From: Arthrinium phaeospermum
Lineage: Eukaryota; Ascomycota; Sordariomycetes; Amphisphaeriales; Apiosporaceae
DNA: 64,000 nt
NCBI GenBank assembly: GCA_006503535.1
Contig: QYRS01000001.1
Location: 5,022,001-5,086,000 of the forward strand
Direction: 5' to 3'
The position numbers and the translations under genes are program-made. How positions within the stretch are numbered: position 1 is the first letter of the stretch; each line of letters starts with the position of its first letter. This document shows positions 22,179-31,512 of the stretch, piece by piece. Below the pieces are notes generated by a model. That model did not search any database, had not been told where the DNA came from, and saw only the letters and a list, made by a program, of their open reading frames with translations.

Positions 22179-24112
22179 TTACCTCCTCTTCGCCGTCCCC
22201 GTCCCCGTAACCGTAACCGTCCCACTCTCCCTCGTCTCGTCCTCGTACCCCCGCTCGACCCCCTCACCCGCAAGCTCACCACCTCCTGCGCGCTGCCGCC
22301 GCTTGCGCCGACAGCTAACTGGACAACTTCGCCCTGCTGCACCGCGTCCGAGTAGATCTCCTCGCCGTTCACGACCCACTGCGCCTCGAGCCGCACGCCC
22401 GGGTCCCAGCGCCCGACCGTCCCTGGACAATCGTGAGGGGCTCGGACCCGCCGCCGCCTATCGTCTCGACCCGCACGACCGGGTCCGCCTGTCGCGCCAG
22501 GGCCGCGGCGCGCCCGCCGATCCGGACGATATCCTCGAAGCGGTTCCCCCGGTTCGCGGGGGATGTCGCCTGCGCGGATAACGGGGTCGCCCCGTCCGGC
22601 CCGTGGTCCGCGATCCAGTCGGCAACGAGCTCGAGGTAGTTCCAGAGCTCGCGGCGCTGGTAGTTGCCGCCGTGCGTGGCGCCGGGGATGACGGTGATGT
22701 TGGCCCACCCCTCGCCGCCGAGCCCCGGGGCGTTGACGCGGCGCGCGAAGGCGGCGACGCCTTCGTTGAGGTAGTAGTCGTCGTGGGTGCCGACGTAGAC
22801 GTAGATGCGGCCGCGGAGGGCGTCGCCCAGATTCTTTGGGCCACCCGTGCTGTTGCCGGCAGATGAGTAGGAGGTCGAGTTAGAGGGGCCCCAGTTGTCC
22901 GCAATGTACTCGGCCATGTCCATGCCCAGCGCCTTCCAGTACGCGACGGCCTCCAGGTAGATCTCGCCCGTGACCTTGTCCCACGGCTCGAGCGGGTAGC
23001 CGTTCAACCCCTGCGCGCCAAAGACGGCGTTCCAGCCGTCCCACTGCAGCGCCGAGCGCGACCCGGTGCCGAAGACGAGCTCCCAGTGGTTCTCCTGTTC
23101 CACCGTCGCGAGGACCGTCTCGGTATCGTTGGTGGGACTAGCAAACTCGCGGATGGACCCGATCCGGGACCCGTCGGTGGCGTTGCGGTACGCGTTGGGG
23201 CTGCTGTACAGCGAGATGTCCTGGTGTTTCGCGAAGGTGAGCGAGTCCGGGTACGACGAGAAGCAGGCCCCGAACAGGTCGGGCCGGAAGACGAGGCTCG
23301 CGGCCGAGATCCAGCCGCCCGTCGAGCCGCCCTCCTGGATGCGCGCGTACGGCGCCGCGATGGTGCGGAACTGGGCGTCGAGGTGCGGGATCAGCTCGTC
23401 GTTGAGGGCGTCGCCGTAGGGGCCCAGGTTCGCCGTGTTGACGCCGTACGAGTCGTCGTAGAAGGGCGCCTCGTGCCGGAACCGGACCAGGATGAGCTTC
23501 GGTGCCGTACGTGCCGACGTACTGTCGCCCGGGCGGCCCGGAAGCGCTCGACGGCCGTGACGTTGTCGAAGGCCAAGATGATGGTCAGCGTGTTGCTGCT
23601 GTTGCCGCCCATCAACTCGACATCGACGGCAGGCGTCACGAGGCTGCCGACGCCGTTGACTTGGGGCGTGCCGTCGCCGCAGGGGAACTTGACATACACT
23701 ACCGACCCATCGCTGCGCTCGGCCCGCTCGTACGGGGTAAGGAAGGCTGCATGCGGTATGTGCCGGTGGGCAGCTGGTCCAGGCTCGCGAGCGGGAAGCC
23801 GTAGACGCCGCTGCCCGTTGCGGTGGTGGTGTTCGTCATCCCACCGCTTCCCCCGGAGAACGTGACGGTGTCCGTGGGGCCGAAGTCGAAGACGTTCTTG
23901 CCGAACATGTGGTTCGGCGTCGATGTGACGTCGATGTCGTCCAAGGGGTCAGTGCCGTTGGGTGCGAACATGAGCACGACTCGCCCGTCGATCTTTCCGT
24001 TCAGGAGGCCATGCCCGTCTTGGACAGCGAGCTGTACCTCCAGGCTGTTGGCTGCTGCGGCCAGGCTGGCCAGTAGGACTGAGGCCCAATTTAGCCGCTT
24101 CCGGAATCCCAT
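22179..24112 (-). pseudogene. Secreted esterase, alpha/beta-hydrolase, with several frameshifts
   Basis: Read across its breaks, this is a protein of about 640 residues. A secretion signal (WASVLLASLAAAANS) is followed by a beta-sandwich-like N-terminal part. The hydrolase core has nucleophile elbow EGGSTGGWISA, a THDDYYLNEGV acid region and VIPGATHGG for the catalytic His. The layout suits an extracellular carbohydrate or feruloyl-type esterase; the substrate is not predictable. No introns are needed. Frame changes occur near 23752, around 23500-23545 (two), near 22430 in a GGG run and near 22270 in a GGGGG run. Between them the protein is well conserved in character and free of stops. This points to sequence errors or very recent decay. 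Its AA9 neighbour fits a lignocellulose-degrading context. Confidence 0.7.
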
Positions 24113-24936
24113 TTCGTTTCGTCTGTTGAACTGAGGGGCCAGCAGAGCAAGATGCAGCTTGCGGAGAAGGGGGGATGCTAGAGAGACGGGACTATGGGAG
24201 GTTATCTATAGGTAGGTATCAATGCAAGATGGCACTAGCCCACACTTATGCGGCTTCTCCCGCTTACTCGGTAGCCGGGAAAGGCTTATCATCATGCAAG
24301 CATGCACGTCGAGAAACATTTTGGTGCTGCCACGATGAGCTGGGGGGAGTACGAGCATCGAATGCCGAAAGAGATAGCGGAGATTGCGGCATCTGATGCA
24401 GGGGTCCGTGGTTTCGCCAAGACATTGTTGGGACCACGACCTTTCCGACCTGCCGCTTTCGGTGTAACGGCTCTGTGATCGGCTCCAGGATTACCGTCCG
24501 GTCTTTCTTGGGGGCATGACTCAGTGCCCACTACGACGAGATGTAACACAAACGTTCATGTGCGATAATTTGCCGATCTTCGCTTGTTAAACCTCTCATG
24601 AACTCCAGTTCAACGACGAGTCGAATTGATAGAATGAACTATGTGATTCGCCTTTTAGACTGCTTATGGCTCATCTGTTTGCTACTCGCACCCTGGCTGC
24701 TTATTGATTATCACTTCTTTCGACCGACCCCTTTTCGGCGACTTCTTTAGCGATTGGGAAGTTAGCGCTCATTGTTGCATGCTGGACATTTGACTACCTC
24801 TACAAGCTGAAAAGGCCAGATCCTATCCACACATGTGCTATGTAACAATCATCCTTTCCGTCCTATTGTGTGCATCTATCGCAGCAGTGATTGTGAAGAA
24901 ATGCCCCGGGAATCGGTCGAGTCGTTCTCAGATCGA

Positions 24937-25479
24937 TTAATGCTTGGCCTTCTTGGCCGCGCGCGTCTCGGGCTCGGGGAGTCTTGCATGATTCCCAGTG
25001 CAACTCAAAAGAGGGAGAGCAAATACTTACAGTAAGCGAGCTGGGGGTAGTCCCCAAAGATCTCCATCTCCGTGGCCTTGAAGCCATGCTTCGGCTTGTC
25101 GGCACGATAGTGCTGGATGAGGGTGGGGATTGGTCAGCTTCGAGCCGGGACAGTGCTTGCACTCGACGTCGATCTTGGCAGACTTGATCTGAAAACGAGT
25201 GAGACCTGGCTGCGCAGTGCCGCCGGCCTCCAGATCCTGCTGAGGATGCATCTTGTGCTTGTGGTGTGTTTGTGAGTGTGCCTTGTTCAGAATGCTCTTG
25301 CTGTGGCAGGTCATTCCGGGGTGCTTTTGGCTGGGCTCCAAGCACCGGAACACCTCGATACCCTTCTCATTGACGTAGGCGAAGCCGAGGAGCCAGTTGC
25401 AGGCCGGCTGCACTTCACCAACACCAACGACGTCGACGTCGTCCTCAGTGTTCTTCTTTCTCTTCCTGGAGACAGGCAT
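24937..25479 (-). CDS. Tandem zinc-finger paralog 1
   Basis: First of three related genes. A basic start (MPVSRKRKKNTEDD) is followed by a Cys/His-rich block (RCLEPSQKHPGMTCHSKS..., then HHKHKMH). A C2H2-like finger follows: CKHC, 12-13 residues, LIQHYR, seven residues, then a second His. It continues with KATEMEIFGDYPQLAY and a GTAAGT donor at about 25030. The last exon probably encodes a Lys-rich end with TAA at 24937. Two breaks: the frame changes between CKHC and IQHYR (about 25123) in a C-rich tract, and the last exon joins out of phase with its best reading. Probably a nucleic-acid- or protein-binding nuclear factor. The family appears lineage-specific; no named match. Confidence 0.6.
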
Positions 25480-25595
25480 TTCGGGACGAAGATGAGACGA
25501 GGTAGGGCTGTGGGATGGGGAGTTGTATCCCAATTGGATGGTGTTGGGATGGTTGTGGTTGGTTGGTGGGAGAGGAAGAGGGTAAGAAGTTCGAA

Positions 25596-25630
25596 GAGCT
25601 AAGCTGAGAAATTTCTGTTCCTTTATAGAG
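25596..25630 (-). promoter_or_regulatory. Shared TATA/CAGCT promoter block, paralog 1
   Basis: On the minus strand TATAAAGGAAC is followed about 20 bases later by TCAGCT. The same order and spacing occurs before the other two paralogs. The TATA is 146 bases from the start codon. Confidence 0.55.
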
Positions 25631-25639
25631 CTCATAACA

Positions 25640-26454
25640 CGACGATCAGCCCAGCTGTGCAGCTTGTATTCACTTATATCGGCGATGTGTCTCTAGTTAA
25701 CTGCCCCGTTTACATACTACCTGGCCCTACCTGCTGCGTACCACCGAGCTACAGTGGCATAATGCTTACAATTATTTGACTAGGTGCCCCTTTTCGGCGA
25801 TATGTCTCTGGTGGGAAAGCTGTTCACACCCTACCCAGGCCCCATTCACACTTGACCACTGAAGGACAACGACCTTATTTTCCAGAGAATGCCCTTCAGG
25901 CCTTTAGCGGGTCTACACATCATGGCTGATACCAATCTGCACCGAGCAAGCCTCCGTACCTGCTCAACTGTTTTGTTCAGTACCGAACCAGCTTGACAGA
26001 ATCATACACCTCTTGCTCGTTCTGTACAGATTTTCTGGTACTACAGAAGAGGTAAATTTCAATTGTACCAGAGCAGAATACTAGAACAACTTTTGCATAA
26101 TCACTGCATACTGTCATCAATAGTCACTTTCCCGGTTTCACTTTAGCAGACTAGCAACGCTACATAGCTCGGTGACATCGGATGGAATTGTTTTAAGAAG
26201 CTATGAGTTACCCACCCACTCAGGATTACTGTGCCGAATCTGTACCATGCATGGTAGGTCCATCCCCAATGACAATCCTCCCAAGCCTGACTATGCACAG
26301 AACAACATTCTCCAGTGGTCATATCACCATACAAAAGACCCAATAGCCTCTCGTACACTTTCTGCGCTCTCTGGCTACCTCTCCATCATTGCAACGGCAG
26401 CTTCGGCGCCTAGCTCGTGCTTTCAACGTTGGCAACTGTAGAAAAATACTGCTG
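25640..26454. other. Intergenic, no gene seen
   Basis: Contains two copies of a TCGGCGATRTGTCTCT motif (about 25677 and 25796), marking local duplication. No supported gene. Confidence 0.5.
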
Positions 26455-27053
26455 CTAGCTATCCGCGCTCTCCTCCTTCACCTTCACCTCTTCCTTGGGC
26501 ATCACTAAAACACGGGGTTAGAACGAATAGCTACAAGCCATATTTACGTGTAGCAAAGCTAAGACCGAGTCGCAAAAACTTACAGTGAGCAAGCTCAGGG
26601 TACTGCCCTAAAATAGCAGCCTCCTCGACCAAGGATTCGTGGAGGGCTGGCTCGCTGCGGTAGTGCTGGAGGAGCCTGGCCTGGACCCCGACCATGACGG
26701 AAAAGCAGTGCACGCACTTGATATCCGGCCCCATCTCCTCTTCTTTCTTCACCACGGACCTCTGCTGATATCGTTGTCGGCTACTACTGGGACCGCCGGC
26801 CGGTACGCCAGGGTTGCGGGTACTCATCTTCTTGCACTTGTGACTGAGAAGCCTGTTGGCGGACTTGTTGGCGGCGAGTCCTTGCCGCAGTCGAACTTGG
26901 GAACCCTACCGCCGGGGCGTGGACGCACGTGAGCCGGCAGCAGACGGTGGTCTCGCCGTCGTGGACGGCCTGGCAGATCACCCACTTGCTCTCGGCGCTG
27001 AGGCGGCCCAGCTTCCGGAGGGCGTGGAGGTCGGAGTCGGAGGTAGTAGGCAT
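26455..27053 (-). CDS. Tandem zinc-finger paralog 2
   Basis: Second member of the array. It starts MPTTSDSDLHALRKLGRL and carries a Cys-rich block (WVICQAVHDGETTVCC). The C2H2-like finger here is in one open frame: KCVHC, 13 residues, QHYRSEPALH, followed by EEAAILGQYPELAH. A GTAAGT donor at about 26581 joins in phase to a short last exon with an acidic-basic end (PKEEVKVKEESADS, stop at 26455). Between the Cys-rich block and the finger the best protein-like reading changes frame twice (about 26905-26945), so either small indels or an unrecognised splice lie there. Same promoter block as its neighbours. Confidence 0.6.
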
Positions 27054-27174
27054 TGCGGCCGAGCTGGAGCGCGAGACAGGGTGGTTTGGTGGTGTTCGGT
27101 GATTTTATGGTTCGTTGGTGACTTGAGAGGCGGATTCTTTGTCGTGGCAGAGATGAAGCACAAGTTTTTTGGCC

Positions 27175-27207
27175 TTGAGCTGGGGGATTCTCGCTCCTAT
27201 ATACGAC
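27175..27207 (-). promoter_or_regulatory. Shared TATA/CAGCT promoter block, paralog 2
   Basis: Minus strand TATATAGGAGC followed about 20 bases later by CAGCTC; about 147 bases from the start codon of paralog 2, matching paralog 1. Confidence 0.55.
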
Positions 27208-27626
27208 TATCAGCGATGACTCGGTGGTATGACTGCGTTGAGTCCTCAGGTGAAATGAATTACCTCAGTCATTTGCAGTCACCTAGGCGGTGAAACTATC
27301 CTGCTTCATTTTTTTGAGGGTCGCCTGGCCTTTGTGAGCCTTTTGTTTCTGCCCAGGAAGCTTGGTGTGAGTTGAAAAACAAAGAGAGACAGCAAGGTAC
27401 GTTTGTTTAGCTGTTTTGTAGCTACACTGTGGAGGCTGTGTGCAATTGTGGACGTCAACCACTCACTGGTGAGTAAATAGAGACTGAAAAGACGTAGAGA
27501 CTAATAATACATCACTTATGACACATATAGAGTACCCCCGTATCTCATCTGCAACTTAACACTTCAGCAGCTACTGTTTCCATCTTCAGGCGTCTAGTCG
27601 TTTTCCATTGTTTGCTACTCTGTCGG

Positions 27627-27648
27627 CGATTTTCTTCGAAGAAAATCG
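27627..27648. repeat. Perfect 22-bp palindrome
   Basis: Centred on TTCGAA, with arms CGATTTTCTTC and its exact complement. Located 60-80 bases downstream of the stop of zinc-finger paralog 3, so it may form a hairpin in the 3' UTR. Confidence 0.85.
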
Positions 27649-27706
27649 GCGACTATGTAACGTTCACGACCTAGTAACTACTGCTCTTATGTCTTGCGAG
27701 TGCCCT

Positions 27707-28339
27707 CTAGTCAGACTCCTCATCAGAATCCTCCTTGTACTCCTCCTCGGGATCCTCCTTCTTGCCCTTCATGCCCAACTTGGAGCGCTCGGACTGGACC
27801 TCTATAGCCATCGTATTAGCTCACCATGTTCGTAACCTATGAAATATCACGGTGGAACTTACCAAGCTGCAGGCTGGGGGGATAGCGGGCGAAGATCTCC
27901 GCCTCGGTGCGCAGGCCCTGGTGAGTCTCGGGATTGGCACGGTAGTGCTGGATCAAGGCATGGGGGTGGACACCGTCAGGCCACACTCCACGCACTGAAT
28001 GGCCCGTAGGTCCGAAAGCTTGCCGTACTTGCACAGTTCGTAGGGCATGTTGCGGGTCTCGGGCATGAAGCCCTTGTGGCTCTTGTGCTTGTGGTTGCGG
28101 ATGGAACCGCCCTTGTTCACGATGCGCTCACCGCAGAGCTCGCCGTTGGCCCGGCGAACCTCGCAGACGAACTTGCCGTCTACTCGGCTTACATGACCGG
28201 GCAGGACGTTCGAGGCTTGCGGCTCCGGGGAAGGGGGCGGGTCGGACGAAGAGCCAGCCGGGGTCTCCATTTGCGGCTCGGTTGTTGCTGGGGGCCTTCT
28301 TGTCGCCCTTCTTGTTGTCCTCAGTCTTCTTGGGAGGCA
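27707..28339 (-). CDS. Tandem zinc-finger paralog 3
   Basis: Third member. Exons 28339 (or 28270) to 27863 and 27801-27707. The second exon joins in phase and gives a strongly acidic tail (EDPEEEYKEDSDEESD). The Cys/His block reads FVCEVRRANGELCGERI followed by NHKHKSH, and the finger reads QCVECGLTV ... LIQHYRANPETH. As in paralog 1, the frame slips between the CxxC and the QHYR parts (about 27968). A second slip separates a basic start (MPPKKTEDNKKGDKK, 28339) from the METPAGSSSD segment (28270). Either ATG could be the real start. A still longer in-frame extension to 28559 is built from repeats and is probably leader sequence. Confidence 0.62.
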
Positions 28340-28408
28340 TGGTGTCGGTGTTGGGACGGGACGAAAGGGGCTTTGGACGGAACAGTAGTTGGCTTGAGAC
28401 GAAAGGGG

Positions 28409-28535
28409 TTCGACGAAAGGGGGCGTCGGACGCTGGATGAATTGGGACGGAAGCCGAGTTGGGACGGAAGTGGTTTGGGACGGTAGATGAGTTTAGACGA
28501 AAGGGGGCGTCAGACGCTAGATGATTTGGGACGGA
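28409..28535 (-). repeat. 84-bp tandem duplication in the leader of paralog 3
   Basis: A roughly 44-bp core (GACGAAAGGGGGCGTC and following bases) occurs at 28409-28452 and 28493-28535, an 84-bp offset. Shorter GACGAAAGGGG echoes lie upstream. The offset is a multiple of three, so a minus-strand frame stays open through it. Confidence 0.8.
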
Positions 28536-28597
28536 GCCGGAGCCGGGACGGAACACCAACTTGGATAGATGTTGTGGTGTGGAAAGGAAAAAATCTC

Positions 28598-28633
28598 GGA
28601 GCTGAGGGGAGGAAACCTCCGTCCCTTTATACG
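28598..28633 (-). promoter_or_regulatory. Shared TATA/CAGCT promoter block, paralog 3
   Basis: Minus strand TATAAAGGGAC with CAGCTC about 25 bases later. Its distance to the 28339 start is about 290 bases, twice that in paralogs 1 and 2; the added length is accounted for by the tandem duplication in between. Confidence 0.55.
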
Positions 28634-28649
28634 CTTCAGGTGGGGGGAC

Positions 28650-29640
28650 GGCCTGGCTGATCTGAATTCACACCATCAGTGAGCTACAGTATTTGCGGAG
28701 CCACCATTGAATGCAATGCGCAGGTACCGGTCACACCCTCCCACCGAGTCACGATAGTAGGGCGTTATAGTGAGCACCCCACCGGAAGCTCTGCGTGTTA
28801 GTGCAAAGCCGTACCCCGGGCACAAGCCCCGGCTACTGAAACAGGTAGGTCTGGTTTGTATTCACAGAATCAGCAATTCCATATGGCGGGGCCAGCATTG
28901 AATTCACAATGCAGGCCCCTAGCATACTCTCCTATTGAGTCGCGATAGTAGGGCGTTTTAGTGAAAACCCCTCGGAAGCCCTGCGTACTATGCGGGGCCA
29001 CCCTTGTACGTACTGCCCGGACTTAGCACACTTTCCTACCGATCACGATAGCAGGGCTCTTCAGTGAATACCACCCGGAAGCACAATCTGAAGCTATTGA
29101 AACGACCAGGGCAAACAATGATCCCTTGTATTCACCGAACCAGGCCCAGACATGATCTTCCACTGGATCACAATAATAGGGCTCTTTAGTGAATACACAT
29201 CCGGGTTCAGTCACCGGACAACCCAGAAGTCTAGTGTGCTAGTCAACGGCCTTGGCCGCGATACCCACAAGCAAAAGATAAGGCTACTGAAACGACGACT
29301 AGGCAAACATTGAATGCAATCCACAGACTGATCAACGACTATTCAACGAAGGCGGGTAGGTCTTGCTATGGCTCCGTGTATCCGAGTGAATACAGGCACG
29401 ATATTGAACGTAACAGAAGATTGTATAGGCTGCCCATGTTTAAAGTAACATCAAATAGAGTTTACCAGTCAGAGAGAGTGATTCCGAGTGAATGGAGGCA
29501 CAGCATTGAACGTAACAGGACAGCCCACAGCCTCATCATACTGCTGGTAACAGCAAGTGAATACTAACCAGTCACGGAGAGTGGTTCTCAGTTGAATGCA
29601 GGCATAACAATGAATGTAGCCGAAGAAGGGTCTTGCTCGG
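28650..29640. repeat. Degenerate repeat array
   Basis: At least four diverged copies of a roughly 100-190 bp unit share a core resembling TCACGATAGTAGGGCGTTTT then AGTGAA and CGGAAGC. Cores lie at about 28746, 28936, 29038 and 29164. Flanking pieces also repeat (TTGTATTCACNGAA, CTACTGAAACGAC). A second motif (GAGTGAATACAGGCAC with ATTGAACGTAACAG) repeats at about 29389, 29481 and, weaker, 29587. No coding capacity. Confidence 0.75.
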
Positions 29641-30073
29641 CGGACCTGAACGGCCACCCCTGTTACCGCGTCTTGGAGTGGGCTACGTGGGAGCGAAGGA
29701 AGCTCGAAGCTCGAAGCTCTTCGGCAGCCGCGAGCTGATCAGATGAGGAAAGGCAACATTGGGCACATCGACCAGTGACAGTCAGGTTGTGCGTATCAGA
29801 GTACCGTAAATGCAAGCTGCAAAGATGCGTTTGAGGCGGGAACCTTGGGCCCATTCCATGTCACAGGGTCTGCTGCAAACAATGTCACCCCTCGGTCTGA
29901 TCAGACACAAATGAATTATCCATAGACCAGTAGACGGAGAGGAAAATCACTGATTCTTCAGATGGTCGGCGATGTTCTTCGGCAAATCAAGTCTGGGTGT
30001 AGTAAAATAAATCACTTATGGGAATGTAGGCTAATGAAACACAGTTGTGTAACGTCGTGGCTCATGAACCCAT

Positions 30074-30418
30074 TTACAACTGCTTGTGGCAAACGTCGGG
30101 CATTGCGCCACAAACAAAGGCATCCTTAACATCCCCGTCCAAGTAAGGTCGCTTATGCCGATCCAGGTCCGGGTCCGGGTACGTTAGACTCACCCAGAAA
30201 CCCGGTTCGCTATCAAGTACATGTATCCATCTCACTGAGCCTCCAGGGTCGTAGTCCTCAGTGGAGCCCCGGCAGCCAGTGATTGCAGGAGAGACAAAGG
30301 TTCGCAGGACAAGGTTTGCGGTTTCATTCAACGGCACCCGCACAGCATCAGGCACTTGCATGCATCTTACCGCCAACTCCATTTTTTTTTTCTTCTGTTT
30401 TTTGCCGCAGGATGACAT
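30074..30418 (-). CDS. Hypothetical small protein
   Basis: A 114-codon single frame with protein-like composition (VPLNETANLVLRTFVSPA, then GGSVRWIHVLDSEPGFWVSL). The true start may be the second ATG after a poly-Lys stretch encoded by an A-run. No signal peptide, domain or intron. Isolated between two non-coding stretches. Confidence 0.4.
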   Translation of the reverse strand: MSSCGKKQKKKKMELAVRCMQVPDAVRVPLNETANLVLRTFVSPAITGCRGSTEDYDPGGSVRWIHVLDSEPGFWVSLTYPDPDLDRHKRPYLDGDVKDAFVCGAMPDVCHKQL

Positions 30419-31512
30419 CTTTTACGGGTTTGGGTTTTAGCTAGAAGGTGCCAGTTGAGTGGTTTGCAGGCGGTAGCATTTCTATTTCGGGGCCATTGGT
30501 TTGAGACAAAAGAAAACCATGCATGTTTCCTGCATGGCGGACCAACGTTGGGGAAGCATTACGACTGCCAGTGACTGCTCAAAGCTGTGGGGATGGTGGT
30601 GAGTAAGCACAAACTCTCCATGACGACGACGATCGCCCAGATGGTTGGGTTTTCACTATCGGGTCTAGAAGCTGAAGGTTGACCAACCTAACCTGCCAAC
30701 CTCACAATACGCCGTTGGTGGTCGAAAAGCGCAGGTTGGTACTGGAGACATGCTGATCAATATTACTCGTAGGGCTGGATATATCTCTCAATTGTTCATT
30801 AGCAGTATCTGGTTGAGAGTATCCCACTAATAATGACCCCCATCCGTGCCCAAGACACCCGTGCCTCCCAACACAATAAACCTGCGTTAGCGCCTACTTA
30901 ACGCTTTAGCGTCTACTCAAATCCCACGACAATTCCCCCTTTCGGCCAAGGTCTTGAACCCTATTCGCGGCATTGCGATCCCGTTTCAGATCTGCCATCC
31001 TTCTCCTCAGCCACCACAATTGGGGCCGCGTCAATACAAAGCCGCTTCCCTGCCCATCGTGCCTGTTTCGATCTTCGTGGTTGGTGGAGTGCGTCAGCAA
31101 CAGGTTGTCTTAGAAATTCTGGCCGGCCCCTGTGTCCCGTCTTCTGCCACTGCGCCACAATTGACATAACCCCTGTAACCCAACCTGTCCTTCCTGCCTT
31201 GCCTGTGATAGCCTCTCTTCCTCTAGGATGACTGAGGCATGCTGCAAAGCCTTTCGAAGCTTGCGATGGCTGGGTTGCCCGCAAGCTTCCAAGACAAAGT
31301 CAATCGTCCCGTTGCCGCCATCCTGATGCGATTATAATAGTAATCGGACTGCACCTTGCATAATCATGTGTTCTGCCGAATGGCCTTTCTCTTGTTTCTG
31401 ATTGTTTTTTCATTTCAAACCACCTAACCATATAGCCAAGCCAAATTGTGGCATATCACTATCAAGCTATAGGAAGACATCTCAAATTCTTTTCAGGCCC
31501 GAAAATACGAGA
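30419..31512. other. Intergenic, no gene seen
   Basis: Short frames only. A TTAGCGCCTACT / TTAGCGTCTACT pair near 30890-30915 is a small direct repeat. Confidence 0.5.

Noticed and set aside
25160..25205. 17-nt GT...TTTTCAG segment in zinc-finger paralog 1, similar to that in the mannosyltransferase
   Set aside because: Removing it would break the frame that carries the CKHC motif, so it is not intron-like in function.
27955..27985. Programmed ribosomal frameshift in zinc-finger paralogs
   Set aside because: The slips in paralogs 1 and 3 have different directions and no slippery heptamer or antizyme-like context; indel error is simpler.
28650..29640. CRISPR-like interpretation of the repeats
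   Set aside because: Repeats are diverged, irregularly spaced and the genome is fungal.
30906..31292. Overlapping minus-strand frames of 60-107 codons
   Set aside because: Two frames compete, no motif, no splice sites; likely the non-coding 5' flank of the surface-protein gene.
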